The notes under the pieces were generated by a model. The model did no database searches. It was not told the DNA's origin and saw only the letters and a program-made list of their open reading frames with translations. Made by a program: the position numbers and the translations under genes. Shown in pieces: positions 16,133-24,871 of a stretch of DNA of 64,000 bases (its first letter is position 1; each line of letters starts with the position of its first letter). The DNA lies in NCBI GenBank assembly GCA_913055655.1, contig CAJXKA010000002.1:124001-188000 (forward strand), in the 5' to 3' direction. This DNA is from an uncultured Oceanospirillales bacterium. GTDB lineage: Bacteria > Pseudomonadota > Gammaproteobacteria > Xanthomonadales > SZUA-36.

Positions 16133-17058
16133 ACCAGACCCTTCGCATTGCCACCCGGAAAAGCGCACTCGCCCTGTGGCAGGCCAATCACGTGCGCGGG
16201 CTGCTGGAATCCACGTACCCGGACCTGGCCGTGGAGCTGGTGCCGATGGTGACGCGTGGCGACGTCGTGCTGGACCGGCCATTGTCGGAGATCGGCGGCA
16301 AGGGCCTGTTCCTCAAGGAGCTGGAGCAGGCACTGCTCGACGGTCGTGCTGACCTGGCCGTTCACTCGATGAAGGACATGCCGGCCGAAGACACGCCCGG
16401 ACTGGTCCTGGACGTCGCGCTGGCGCGCGCGAACCCGTTCGACGCCTGGGTCTGTCCCTCGGGATACACGCCCGACAACCTGCCGGCCGGTTCCCGGGTC
16501 GGGACGTCCAGCCTGCGGCGCGGCTGCCAGCTGGCCGCGCGCCGCCCGGACCTTGAGATCGCCCCGCTCCGGGGCAATGTCGGCACGCGGCTGGGCAAGC
16601 TGGACGCGGGCGAGTACGACGCCGTCATCCTGGCCTGCGCGGGTCTCGAGCGGCTGGCGTTGGGCGAGCGGATCAGCATGGAACTGCGCCCGCCGGACTG
16701 GCTGCCCGCGGTGACCCAGGGCGTCATCGGCCTGCAGTGTCGTGAAGGTGACGACACGGTCCTGCAGTACATCCAGCCGCTGCATGACCGCGAAGCCGGC
16801 ATCCAGAGTGAAACCGAACGCGCCCTGGCCGCTGTGCTGGAAGGCTCCTGCCAGGTCCCGCTGGCGGGGTACTGCACTGTGGACGGCGATACGCTGGCGC
16901 TGCGTGCAATGGTGGGTTCGCCGGATGGACGGCAGGTGCTCCGAGCCGAAGGCACCGGGGCCACGTCGGACCCTGCGCGGCTGGGCCGCGCTGTCGCCGA
17001 TGACCTGCTCGCGCAGGGCGCCGGCGATATCATTGCCGCACTGAAAGCTTCGGCCTGA
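16129..17058 (+). CDS. hemC: HemC, porphobilinogen deaminase
   Basis: A 309-residue enzyme that joins four porphobilinogen molecules into hydroxymethylbilane. LRIATRKSALALWQANHV opens the protein; the active-site Asp is in HSMKDMP, and the dipyrromethane cofactor Cys is in LEGSCQVPLAGYC. Length and motifs are complete. It is followed after 6 bases by hemD, then hemX and hemY, the usual proteobacterial haem cluster. Confidence 0.97.
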   Translation: MNQTLRIATRKSALALWQANHVRGLLESTYPDLAVELVPMVTRGDVVLDRPLSEIGGKGLFLKELEQALLDGRADLAVHSMKDMPAEDTPGLVLDVALARANPFDAWVCPSGYTPDNLPAGSRVGTSSLRRGCQLAARRPDLEIAPLRGNVGTRLGKLDAGEYDAVILACAGLERLALGERISMELRPPDWLPAVTQGVIGLQCREGDDTVLQYIQPLHDREAGIQSETERALAAVLEGSCQVPLAGYCTVDGDTLALRAMVGSPDGRQVLRAEGTGATSDPARLGRAVADDLLAQGAGDIIAALKASA

Positions 17059-17064
17059 CCGGCG

Positions 17065-17841
17065 ATGGGTGAATTCAACACCGTCCTGGTCAGCCGCCCG
17101 GAACCGCAGGCGTCGGCCCTGGCCGAATTGCTCGCAGATGCCGGCATCCCCACCATCGTCTCGCCGGCCTTCCGGTTTGAGCCGGTTCCAGGTTCGGTCA
17201 CGTTGTCTGGCGAGGCGCAGGCCGCGTCTACCCGGCTGATGGTGTTCACGTCGCCGCGCGCGGTCCAGTACGGATTGCAGGCCCTGTCACGGACGTGGAT
17301 CGATGACGCCCTGGTCGCGGCCATTGGGCCGGCCACGGCGCGGGCGCTGGCCAAGGCCGGTCATGAGCCGCTCGCCGTGGCCGGAGGACATCACACCAGC
17401 GAGGATTTGCTGGCCCACCCGCAAATACGTCGGTCGGCCGGTACCGCGGTGGTCGTGACGGCGCCGGGCGGGCGGGGCGTGCTGGCGCCCGGCCTGGAAG
17501 CGCTCGGCTGGCGATGCGAGACACTCGAGGTTTATCGTCGCATTCCGTGTTCCCCCGATGACGGAACCGCGCGGGAGATCGCGGCCGCCGGCAAGGTGCT
17601 TAGTACCTGGACCAGCGGCCAGGCCATGCAGGTGGTCTTCCGGGGGCTCAGCGGCAAGCCACTTGAGAACCTGCGTGCGGGGCATGGCGTGGTGGCCTCG
17701 CCCAGGCTGGCCGATCTCGCGCGTGACCATGGTTTGCACGAAGTCACGATCGCCGATGGTGCGGACAACAGCGCCCTGGTCGATGCCGTCAGGGCGCTCT
17801 GGCAGCGTCCGGACGGAGCCGCGGCGAAGGCGTCGACATGA
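17065..17841 (+). CDS. hemD: HemD, uroporphyrinogen-III synthase
   Basis: A 258-residue protein between hemC and hemX. It cyclises hydroxymethylbilane with D-ring inversion. The family is poorly conserved; visible hallmarks are VLVSRPEPQASALAELL at the start, MVFTSPRAVQYGL, AAIGPATARALAKAG and the C-terminal motif region STWTSGQAM followed by VASPRLADLARDHG. The call rests on these plus position. Confidence 0.92.
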   Translation: MGEFNTVLVSRPEPQASALAELLADAGIPTIVSPAFRFEPVPGSVTLSGEAQAASTRLMVFTSPRAVQYGLQALSRTWIDDALVAAIGPATARALAKAGHEPLAVAGGHHTSEDLLAHPQIRRSAGTAVVVTAPGGRGVLAPGLEALGWRCETLEVYRRIPCSPDDGTAREIAAAGKVLSTWTSGQAMQVVFRGLSGKPLENLRAGHGVVASPRLADLARDHGLHEVTIADGADNSALVDAVRALWQRPDGAAAKAST

Positions 17842-17900
17842 AAGCGGCGCGTGATTTGGGATAGCATCGTAATGATCACCACGAACCCGACAGGTTGATT

Positions 17901-19106
17901 TTGAATACTGAACCCGAAGACCAGGAATTCGATCCCTTCGCCACCGAGCTGGACAAGCCGAAGGGCGGCGGCCATGGGGTGGCCTGGATCGCGCTGCTAC
18001 TGGCCCTGGTGGTGGCCGCTTACACCGGCTGGCAGTGGTGGCTGGATTCCCGGCGCGCCGACCAGGATGCCGCGTTGCAGGCGTCCGTGGTTGAGCTTCG
18101 CAACGAGCTGAACTCGCTTGAACGCCGACAGGGTGCACTGGATGGGCGGGTCGATGCGGCCGAGCGCAAGGATGATGGCGCCGCCTTGCGTGAGTTGCGA
18201 CGGCAACTGGCCGATCTTGGCGCCGGTCTCGAGACACTCGACGCCCGCCTGACCCTGGCCGAGCAGGCCGAGGCGGGTTCACTGGAACGGATTGCCGGCC
18301 TCGAGTCAGGGTTCTCCGCGGTGCTGGCGCGTGAACAGTCACCGACCCGCGTACTCGAGCTGGACGAGGTCGATCACCTGCTCCGCGTGGCCAGTGAGCG
18401 CGCGCGCCTGTTCGCCGACCCGGAATCCGCGAATGCCGCGCTGGCGCTGGCGGATGCGCAGCTGCAGGCCATTGACGACCCGCTCTACATTCCCGTTCGC
18501 CAGGCCATCGCCAACGCCCGCCAGGAACTCGCGGGCCTGGATATCGCCGATACCGTGGCGCTGAACGAGCAGCTCGCTGCCGTGCAAAGATCCCTGCTGG
18601 CGTTGCCGTTCCCCGGCGACGAGCCCGTGGCCGCGACCGCTGGTGAAGAGGCATCACAGCCCGGCATCTGGGCCCGCTTCAAGGCCACCGTGGCCGGCCT
18701 GGTCACGGTTCGCCGGACCACCGATGACACGGCACTCGGCCTGGCCGACCGTGACGCGCTGCGGCAGGCGTTGTGGCTGCAGCTGGAAACAGCCAGGCTC
18801 GCGGTAATGCGCCGCGACGCGACAATGTACGGCGCGGCCCTCGACCGCGCCGAACAGACCCTGGATGAGCACTTCGATACCGGTAGCCGGGCGGTGCGCG
18901 AGGCCGGCGCCGAGCTTGAAGTGTTGTCCCGGGCCAGTATCGCGCCGGAACTGCCGGACCTGTCTGCTCCCTGGACCCGGCTGCAGCGGCTTCGGGTGAC
19001 AGCGACCGCGATCCCGGCGCCCGTCACCGAATCGGGAGACAACGCGTCGTCCACGGCCGCGGGGGCCGAAGCCGCGCCCGTCACCGAGGGGGACCCTGAG
19101 CCGTGA
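17901..19106 (+). CDS. hemX: HemX-like membrane protein
   Basis: A roughly 401-residue single-pass inner-membrane protein. One transmembrane segment (VAWIALLLALVVAAYTGWQW) follows a short acidic N-terminus; the rest is a periplasmic alpha-helical coiled-coil region (VVELRNELNSLERRQGALD). HemX is encoded with hemCD in many proteobacteria but has no proven catalytic role; an older uroporphyrinogen methyltransferase label is doubtful. I favour a TTG start at 17901, six bases after AGG; TTG at 17895 is possible. The stop overlaps hemY by GTGA. Confidence 0.85.
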   Translation: MNTEPEDQEFDPFATELDKPKGGGHGVAWIALLLALVVAAYTGWQWWLDSRRADQDAALQASVVELRNELNSLERRQGALDGRVDAAERKDDGAALRELRRQLADLGAGLETLDARLTLAEQAEAGSLERIAGLESGFSAVLAREQSPTRVLELDEVDHLLRVASERARLFADPESANAALALADAQLQAIDDPLYIPVRQAIANARQELAGLDIADTVALNEQLAAVQRSLLALPFPGDEPVAATAGEEASQPGIWARFKATVAGLVTVRRTTDDTALGLADRDALRQALWLQLETARLAVMRRDATMYGAALDRAEQTLDEHFDTGSRAVREAGAELEVLSRASIAPELPDLSAPWTRLQRLRVTATAIPAPVTESGDNASSTAAGAEAAPVTEGDPEP

Positions 19107-20326
19107 GACAGGCTGTTGTCTGGCTGACCCTGCTGGCGCTGCTGCTGCTGACCGCGGCACTGGCGCCCCTGTTCAAGTCAGATCCCGGGCTGGTGCAGAT
19201 CCATTTCCTCGACTGGACCATCGAGACCACCGTGCTGGTGCTCGCCGGCGCCGTGCTGCTGGCCTGGGGCATTTTCCAGCTGGTGCTGTGGCTGTGGCGA
19301 TTGCCGGCGCGCACGGCGGCCCGCGTGGCTGAACGCCGCGGACTGGCGCAACTGGAGAAGGGCCTGCTGGCGCTCACCGAGGGCGACTGGCGCACGGCCG
19401 AGCGGGCGCTGCAGAAATCCACGGTCGGACCCGGCCGCGCGACGGCGCGTTACCTGGCCGCCGCGCAGGCCGCCGACAGCCAGGATGCAGAAGACCGCCG
19501 CGACCAGTACCTGGAACAGGCCGACAGCGGTGGCCGTCGCCGGCGCTTCCTGGTGGAACTCACCCGCGCCCGGATGCTGATGGCCAACGAACGCTTCGAA
19601 GAAGCGCTGCCAGTGCTCAAGGCATTGAACGAGCGGCGGGGCCAGAATCCGCAGGTGCTGGGCATGCTGGCCCAGTGCGAGGCCGAGCTGGATCACTGGG
19701 ATGCCGTGCAGGTGCTGTTACCCACGCTTCGCCGTATCGAGGCCCTGCCGGAGCCCCAGCTGGACGCATTCCAGTCCGAGGTCGCCCGGCACCGGCTGCT
19801 GGAGGCCGAAGACGTCGAGGCGCTCGAAGCAGCCTGGAAATCACTGCCGAAAGCCATGCAGAAGCAGGCGCCGGTGCTGGAGCGATACGCCGAACGGGCC
19901 GGGCAGCTCAAGCATGCCGAACTGGCCGAACCGCTGCTGCGCCAGTGGCTGCGCAAGACCTGGAGCCCCGCGCTGGTGCTCCGCTACGGTGATCCGGGCG
20001 CCGGCGATGCCGCGAAACGGCTGGCGCAGTGTGAAAAATGGCTCAAGGAACACCCGGAAGACGCCGCGCTGCACATGGCGCTGGGCCGGCTTTGCGCGGG
20101 CCAGGAACTCTGGGGCAAGGCCCGGCACCACCTGGTCCGGAGCCTGGAGATCGAGCCCACGGCCGCGGGCTACGACGCCCTGGGCCAGCTGCTCGAACGC
20201 CTGGGCGAACTCGAGCCGTCACTGGTTTGCTTCCGCAACGCACTGAGGGTCACCCAGGGGCGGCAGCCCGAGCCGCTACCGGTGCAGGCGGTGAGATTGC
20301 CTAGTGCGGCCGAGCCAAAATCCTGA
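19103..20326 (+). CDS. hemY: HemY, TPR-containing haem biosynthesis-associated protein
   Basis: A 407-residue protein with two N-terminal membrane segments (VVWLTLLALLLLTAALAPL and TTVLVLAGAVLLAWGIFQ) forming the HemY_N domain, then tetratricopeptide-like helices across the remainder (for instance AALHMALGRLCAGQELWGKA). It is unrelated to protoporphyrinogen oxidase HemY of Gram-positives. The start is GTG. It overlaps the end of the convergent ferredoxin reductase gene by 26 bases. Confidence 0.9.
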   Translation: MRQAVVWLTLLALLLLTAALAPLFKSDPGLVQIHFLDWTIETTVLVLAGAVLLAWGIFQLVLWLWRLPARTAARVAERRGLAQLEKGLLALTEGDWRTAERALQKSTVGPGRATARYLAAAQAADSQDAEDRRDQYLEQADSGGRRRRFLVELTRARMLMANERFEEALPVLKALNERRGQNPQVLGMLAQCEAELDHWDAVQVLLPTLRRIEALPEPQLDAFQSEVARHRLLEAEDVEALEAAWKSLPKAMQKQAPVLERYAERAGQLKHAELAEPLLRQWLRKTWSPALVLRYGDPGAGDAAKRLAQCEKWLKEHPEDAALHMALGRLCAGQELWGKARHHLVRSLEIEPTAAGYDALGQLLERLGELEPSLVCFRNALRVTQGRQPEPLPVQAVRLPSAAEPKS

Positions 20327-21350
20327 CGGGCACATCCGCACCGAACTCAAACGAGTCATAGAACAAGCGGTCCATGTCCACGCCGTGTTTCGCGAACGCC
20401 TGCTTGGCGGCATCGATCATGGCCGGTGGGCCACTCATGTAGACGTCGTGGGCCGAGAGGTCGGGATAGGCGTCGACAACGGCCTCGTGGACGAAGCCGG
20501 CGAAGCCTTTCTGTCCGCGTTCGTCATCGGGTTCCGAGATGGCCGATGAATAGCGGATGTGGGGGTGATCGCGGGTCCACTCCCTGATCAGGCCCTCCTG
20601 GTACAGTTCACCGGGCGTACGCGCGCCCCAGAACAGGTGGATCGGGCGGCGATCATCGTGGGCCAGCAGGTCCTCGATCATCGATTTCAGCGGTGCGAAG
20701 CCGGTGCCGCCGCCCATCATGATCATGGGACGGTCTTCGATGTCGTGGCGAACGAAGAACGTGCCCAGCGGGCCTTCCAGCCGGAGGATGTCGCTTTCTT
20801 TCAGCTCGTTGAACACCCAGCCGGTAAAGTCGCCGCCATCCACGTGGCGCACGTGTAGTTCGATCTCGCTTTCGCGTGACGGCGGGCTGGCGATGGAGAA
20901 GGCCCGGCGCTTGCCTCCGGCCAGCAACACCTCGATGTACTGGCCGGCCAGGAACTGCAGGCGCTGGGCGGCGGGCAGCTTCAGGGTCAGTTTCATGACG
21001 TTCGGCGCCAGCAGCGCTTTTTCCATCACCCGGGCGGGCATGCGCCGGATCTCGATGTCGCGGATGGCCTCGATCTCGCGGGCCTCCACCACAAGGTCTT
21101 CCAGCGGCTCGGCCTGGCAGAGCAGGGTCTTGCCGTCGGCGATTTCGTGACGCTCGAGCGCCAGCGGCGGATGGAACGGGTAATGGACCTCGCCGTCGAC
21201 CAGGGTGCCCTTGCAACTGCCGCAGGTGCCGTTCTTGCAGCTGTACGGCAACATCACGCCCTGGCGGAGCGCGGCGTCCAGCACGGACTCGCCCGTGCGC
21301 ACGGTAAAGGTGGTGCCGTTGCCGGCCAGCCTGACTTGGAATTCACTCAT
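20301..21350 (-). CDS. 2Fe-2S ferredoxin/FAD oxidoreductase (AscD/oxygenase-reductase type)
   Basis: A 349-residue flavoprotein reductase. An N-terminal plant-type 2Fe-2S ferredoxin domain has CKNGTCGSCKG and the fourth Cys in LLCQAE. It is followed by the FAD-binding RRAFSIASPPS and the NAD-binding MMGGGTGFAPLKSMIEDL domains. Homologues are annotated as CDP-6-deoxy-delta-3,4-glucoseen reductase or oxygenase reductase components; no sugar-pathway or oxygenase partner is seen nearby, so its electron acceptor is unknown. It is convergent with hemY. Confidence 0.88.
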   Translation of the reverse strand: MSEFQVRLAGNGTTFTVRTGESVLDAALRQGVMLPYSCKNGTCGSCKGTLVDGEVHYPFHPPLALERHEIADGKTLLCQAEPLEDLVVEAREIEAIRDIEIRRMPARVMEKALLAPNVMKLTLKLPAAQRLQFLAGQYIEVLLAGGKRRAFSIASPPSRESEIELHVRHVDGGDFTGWVFNELKESDILRLEGPLGTFFVRHDIEDRPMIMMGGGTGFAPLKSMIEDLLAHDDRRPIHLFWGARTPGELYQEGLIREWTRDHPHIRYSSAISEPDDERGQKGFAGFVHEAVVDAYPDLSAHDVYMSGPPAMIDAAKQAFAKHGVDMDRLFYDSFEFGADVPVRILARPH

Positions 21351-21443
21351 CGGGGTATTTTAACCGCGTGGCGCAATCCTTGCGTCGCGCCGGGGTGTCA
21401 AAAACTGGTAGGCTTCGGGGTTTGGTTTTGCCGGGTCCCCGTG

Positions 21444-22217
21444 ATGTGGACGGATTTCCTGACGCCGGTTCGCTGGCTGTACCGCGGTGTGCTGTTGCTG
21501 CTGCTGTGCGTGGTCGCGCTGGCGCCGACGGTCATTCTGCAGGGCCGCTTTGGCCAGTCGCGTCGCTGGCGCGGGCGTTCCTGGGCCGAATGGTCACTGA
21601 TGACATTTTCCGGCGGTGCCTGCCGTGTCTTCGGGCTGCGTCCGAAAGTCGATGGCAGGCCGATGCCGGGGCCGGTGCTGATCGTGGCCAACCATATCGC
21701 CTGGCTGGATATCGAGTTGCTGCATGCGGCCGGGGCGATGAGTTTCGTCGGCAAGGCGGAGATCGCGCGCTGGCCGCTGCTGGGCTTCCTGGCAGCGCGT
21801 GGCGGTACGATTTTCCACCAGCGCGGCAGTCATGATTCCGCCACCGGGGTGGCCGGCGCGATGACGGCGAAGCTGGGCGAAAGCGGGCGGGTCGCGATTT
21901 TCCCGGAAGGCGGTATCCTGCCGGGCGAGGACATCAAGCGTTTCCACGCGCGGCTGTTCAAGGTGGCCATCGAGGCGGACTGCCCGGTGCAACCGGTGAT
22001 GATCCGTTACACCCGCAAGGGTGAGCGTGACCCGGGAACGACGTTCCTGCGTGGCGAGAGTTTCGTCACCAATACCATCCGGTTGATGGGGCGGCCGGCC
22101 TGCGATGCGGAACTTAAGTTTCTCGCGCCTTACGAGACGAAGCGGCGATCGCGAAGGGAACTCGCGGCCATCGCCGAAAACGAGATCAGGACGGCCTACG
22201 AGGGGCCGGTGCGCTGA
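21444..22217 (+). CDS. 1-acyl-glycerol-3-phosphate acyltransferase-like protein (PlsC family)
   Basis: A 257-residue membrane acyltransferase. A hydrophobic N-terminal segment (VLLLLLCVVALAPTVIL) is followed by the acceptor motif NHIAWLDIELL (NHxxWxD form), the FVGKAEIARWPLLG block and the phosphate-binding FPEGG. The family makes phosphatidic acid or related lipids. The ATG at 21444 (MWTDFLTPVRW) gives a typical N-terminus; a GTG lies one codon upstream. Confidence 0.88.
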   Translation: MWTDFLTPVRWLYRGVLLLLLCVVALAPTVILQGRFGQSRRWRGRSWAEWSLMTFSGGACRVFGLRPKVDGRPMPGPVLIVANHIAWLDIELLHAAGAMSFVGKAEIARWPLLGFLAARGGTIFHQRGSHDSATGVAGAMTAKLGESGRVAIFPEGGILPGEDIKRFHARLFKVAIEADCPVQPVMIRYTRKGERDPGTTFLRGESFVTNTIRLMGRPACDAELKFLAPYETKRRSRRELAAIAENEIRTAYEGPVR

Positions 22218-22230
22218 CGGAGATTGGATT

Positions 22231-23274
22231 TTGGATGATTTTTTACCGGTTCCGGGCCTGCGGAACCCGCATTCACAGTCGCTGCTGAACAGCAGCGGCC
22301 TGCGCCGCCGGGTGGTCATGCGCCACGCACGCAAAATGGTGGCGGCCGAGCAGGAATGGCTGCTGGACGGCGGCGACGGCGTGCGCCTGATCGGTCACCT
22401 CTCGAAGCCGGAGGGCGTTTCGAAAGGCACCGTGGTGTTCTTCCACGGCTGGGAAGGCAGTTCCCGCTCCAACTACGTGATGTCGGCCGGGGCGCGATTG
22501 TTCGACGCCGGTTTCGAGGTGTTGCGGTTCAACTTCCGCGACCATGGCAATTCGCACGAACTCAACCCGGGCATTTTCCATTCCTGCCGCCTGGGTGAAG
22601 TCATTTCCGCGCTGGGCGACTTCCAGGAACGCGCCGGCGCGCGCAACTGGACCCTGGCGGGCTATTCACTGGGCGGTAATTTTGCGCTGCGCGTGGCCCG
22701 GCACGGCCCGGAAAACGGCCTCGATATTGGTCGCGTGTTCAGCGTCTGCCCGGTCATCGACCCGCACAGCGCGCTGACCGCCATGGAATCCGGGCCGAAG
22801 TTCTACAACAGCTATTACATCCGCAAGTGGGCCCGGTCGGTGCGTATCAAGCAGCGACTGTTCCCGGACCTGTACGACTACGAAGAGTGGTTTGAGCTGG
22901 AAGGGTTACGTGCGCGCACGGCCTGGTTTGCGACCCGCTACTATGATTTCGGCAGCCTGGAAGACTACCTGGACGGCTACTCCGTGGCCGGTGAACGCCT
23001 GGTCGGCCTTGACGTACCCACCTTGCTGCTGACCTCGGAAGACGACCCCGTGATTCCCGCTACCGACGCCCGGGCTTTACCCGACATCGAGGCGCTGGAT
23101 GTCTGTATCACGCGCTATGGCGGCCATTGCGGCTACCTGAAAAACTGGCGCCTGCACAGTTGGGCGGAAGACCGCCTGTTCGATTACGTGACCGAAAAGG
23201 ATGCGCCACAGCGCCGCGAGGAAGGTGGAGCGGGTGATGGGAATCGAACCCACGTCATCAGCTTGGGAAGCTGA
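22231..23274 (+). CDS. YheT-family alpha/beta hydrolase running into an antisense tRNA
   Basis: A roughly 347-residue alpha/beta hydrolase of the YheT/ABHD1 group. The opening FLPVPGLRNPHSQSLL is typical, the nucleophile is in LAGYSLGGNFALRVA, the acid in LLTSEDDPVIP and the His in YGGHCGYLKNW. Natural substrates are not firmly known. A TTG start at 22231 suits the family N-terminus; the next ATG would remove it. The last 16 codons (GDGNRTHVISLGS) are antisense to the tRNA-Gly gene, so the catalytic fold ends before them and the tail has been captured from tRNA sequence. Confidence 0.85.
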   Translation: MDDFLPVPGLRNPHSQSLLNSSGLRRRVVMRHARKMVAAEQEWLLDGGDGVRLIGHLSKPEGVSKGTVVFFHGWEGSSRSNYVMSAGARLFDAGFEVLRFNFRDHGNSHELNPGIFHSCRLGEVISALGDFQERAGARNWTLAGYSLGGNFALRVARHGPENGLDIGRVFSVCPVIDPHSALTAMESGPKFYNSYYIRKWARSVRIKQRLFPDLYDYEEWFELEGLRARTAWFATRYYDFGSLEDYLDGYSVAGERLVGLDVPTLLLTSEDDPVIPATDARALPDIEALDVCITRYGGHCGYLKNWRLHSWAEDRLFDYVTEKDAPQRREEGGAGDGNRTHVISLGS

Positions 23275-23299
23275 GGTTCTACCATTGAACTACACCCGC
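23226..23299 (-). tRNA. glyU: tRNA-Gly (anticodon CCC)
   Basis: The minus strand begins GCGGGTGTAGTTCAATGG and ends with an encoded CCA. The seven-base acceptor stem GCGGGTG pairs with CACCCGC. The anticodon stem TCAGC/GCTGA encloses loop TTCCCAA, giving anticodon CCC. The T arm GGGTTCGATTCCC is canonical. Total length is 74 bases including CCA. The gene overlaps the 3' end of the hydrolase on the opposite strand by 49 bases. Confidence 0.95.
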
Positions 23300-23323
23300 T
23301 TCGGTGACCGGGATTCTACCCTG

Positions 23324-24250
23324 TCAGTGCGCATCCACCAACGCCCGGGTATGTGACTTCGCGGCAAAGGCCAGTCCTTCCAGGTCGTAACCCCCTTCCA
23401 GGATCGAGACCATGCGCCCGGCGGCGTGTTGGGCGGCGATAGTCGCCAGTTCCCGCGTGATCCATTCGAAATCGTCTTCCACCAGCTCCAGGGCGCCCAG
23501 CGGGTCGCGAATGTGCGCATCGAAACCCGCCGAGACCAGGATGAAGTCGGGCTGGAAAGCGTCAATCGCCGGCAGGCCCACGCGCGACCAGGTGGCGCGG
23601 AAGGCGTCACCGCCGGCGCCCGGTGAAAGTGGCAGGTTCAGGATATTGCCCTGGCCGGTTTCCTCGGGGTGGCCGCTGCCGGGGTAAAGCGGCATCTGGT
23701 GGCTGGACACGAACATCACCGAGGGGTCGTCTTCGAAGACCTGCTGGGTGCCGTTGCCGTGATGAACGTCGAAATCAACGATCGCCACACGCTCCACGCC
23801 TTCAAGGGCCAGGGCGTGCCGCGCCCCGATTGCCACGTGGTTGAACAGGCAGAAGCCCATCGCGAAATCGGTGCCGGAGTGGTGGCCGGGCGGCCGGGTC
23901 ACGCAGAAGGCGTTGGCCGCCTTGCCGGCCACGACCTCGTCGATGCCGTAACAGATGGCGCCCGAGCCCCGCAGCGAGGCATCCAGGGAACCGTGATTGA
24001 CCAGGTTGTCCGCCTCGCCCACCGGGACACGACCTTCTTCCGGCTCCATCGAGGCCAGCCACCGGCGAAAGTCGTCGCCATGTACCCGGCCGACCTGTTC
24101 GGGCGTAGCCAGCGGCGCCGGGATCCGCTCGATGCCGGACAGTGTTCCCAGCGCCTCCAGCACGACCTCGGTTCGGCGAACCTGTTCGGGGTGGCGCGGG
24201 CCGGGGTCGTGACGACGGCAGTCGCCGTGGTGGATGACCAGTGTGGACAT
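23324..24250 (-). CDS. Histone deacetylase-family amidohydrolase
   Basis: A 308-residue zinc-dependent deacetylase of the class II HDAC/acetylpolyamine amidohydrolase superfamily. The active-site motifs are RPPGHHSG (paired His), VDFDVHHGNGTQ (zinc Asp and His) and the later SAGFDAHIRDPLG. It could remove acyl groups from acetylpolyamines or lysines; the substrate is not set by sequence. It lies 26 bases after the end of the lrp-like gene on the same strand and could be cotranscribed with it. Confidence 0.9.
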   Translation of the reverse strand: MSTLVIHHGDCRRHDPGPRHPEQVRRTEVVLEALGTLSGIERIPAPLATPEQVGRVHGDDFRRWLASMEPEEGRVPVGEADNLVNHGSLDASLRGSGAICYGIDEVVAGKAANAFCVTRPPGHHSGTDFAMGFCLFNHVAIGARHALALEGVERVAIVDFDVHHGNGTQQVFEDDPSVMFVSSHQMPLYPGSGHPEETGQGNILNLPLSPGAGGDAFRATWSRVGLPAIDAFQPDFILVSAGFDAHIRDPLGALELVEDDFEWITRELATIAAQHAAGRMVSILEGGYDLEGLAFAAKSHTRALVDAH

Positions 24251-24276
24251 GGCGGCAGGATAACGTAATCGCGTGG

Positions 24277-24762
24277 CTACCGTAGCGGCAGCGCGGTGGT
24301 TTCTTTCACTTCCTCCATCACCACGTAGCTGCGCGAACCGTTCACGCCGGGCAGCGACAGGATCTTGTCGCCCAGGAACTCGCGGTATTCCTGCATGTCC
24401 CTGACCCGCGCCTTGATCAGGTAATCAAAGTTGCCCGACACCAGGTGGCAGTCGAGCACCTCGGGCAGGCGTCGTGCTTCGCGGCGGAACTCCTTGAACA
24501 CGTCACCCGCGGTATGGGTCAGGTTGATCTCGGCGAACACCAGCAGGCCGGCGCCGACCAGCACCGGGTCCAGCAGGGCGGTATAACCGCGGATGTAGCC
24601 GTCACGCTCCAGGCGTTTCACGCGCTCCAGGCAGGGTGTGGGCGTCAGGTTGACCTCGCGGGCCAGCTTCACGTTCGACAGGCGGCCGTCACGCTGCAGG
24701 CACTCCAGGATGCGCTTGTCGGTGCGGTCAAGGGGGCGGGGGCGACGTTCTGCTCCAGGCAT
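24277..24762 (-). CDS. Lrp/AsnC-family transcriptional regulator
   Basis: A 161-residue regulator. The N-terminal winged helix (DRTDKRILECLQRDGRLSNV, then the recognition region LTPTPCLERVKRLERDGYI) precedes a RAM/AsnC ligand domain (DCHLVSGNFDYLIKARV). Proline at TPTPC and the close match to Lrp suggest an amino-acid-responsive regulator. It is divergent from alanine dehydrogenase with a 109-base AT-rich spacer, so control of ald (AldR or Lrp mode) is a reasonable inference. Confidence 0.92.
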   Translation of the reverse strand: MPGAERRPRPLDRTDKRILECLQRDGRLSNVKLAREVNLTPTPCLERVKRLERDGYIRGYTALLDPVLVGAGLLVFAEINLTHTAGDVFKEFRREARRLPEVLDCHLVSGNFDYLIKARVRDMQEYREFLGDKILSLPGVNGSRSYVVMEEVKETTALPLR

Positions 24763-24803
24763 GGGGATTTCCGCTTAGCTTTAGGTGTAAATACTGAAAA
24801 GAC

Positions 24804-24822
24804 GTTTTATACAGCATAAAAC
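24804..24822. promoter_or_regulatory. Palindromic operator candidate between lrp-like gene and ald
   Basis: GTTTTAT and ATAAAAC are perfect inverted 7-mers separated by ACAGC. It lies in the AT-rich divergent spacer of an Lrp-type regulator and an alanine dehydrogenase, where a binding site is expected. No binding data are available. Confidence 0.5.
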
Positions 24823-24871
24823 ACCGGATTGCTTTCGATAAACTGGTGAATCAGTTTACCGGAGACCGGCT

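Noticed and set aside
20301..21350. Naming the ferredoxin reductase as a dideoxysugar enzyme
   Set aside because: No sugar-nucleotide genes are nearby; the architecture is shared by many oxygenase reductases.
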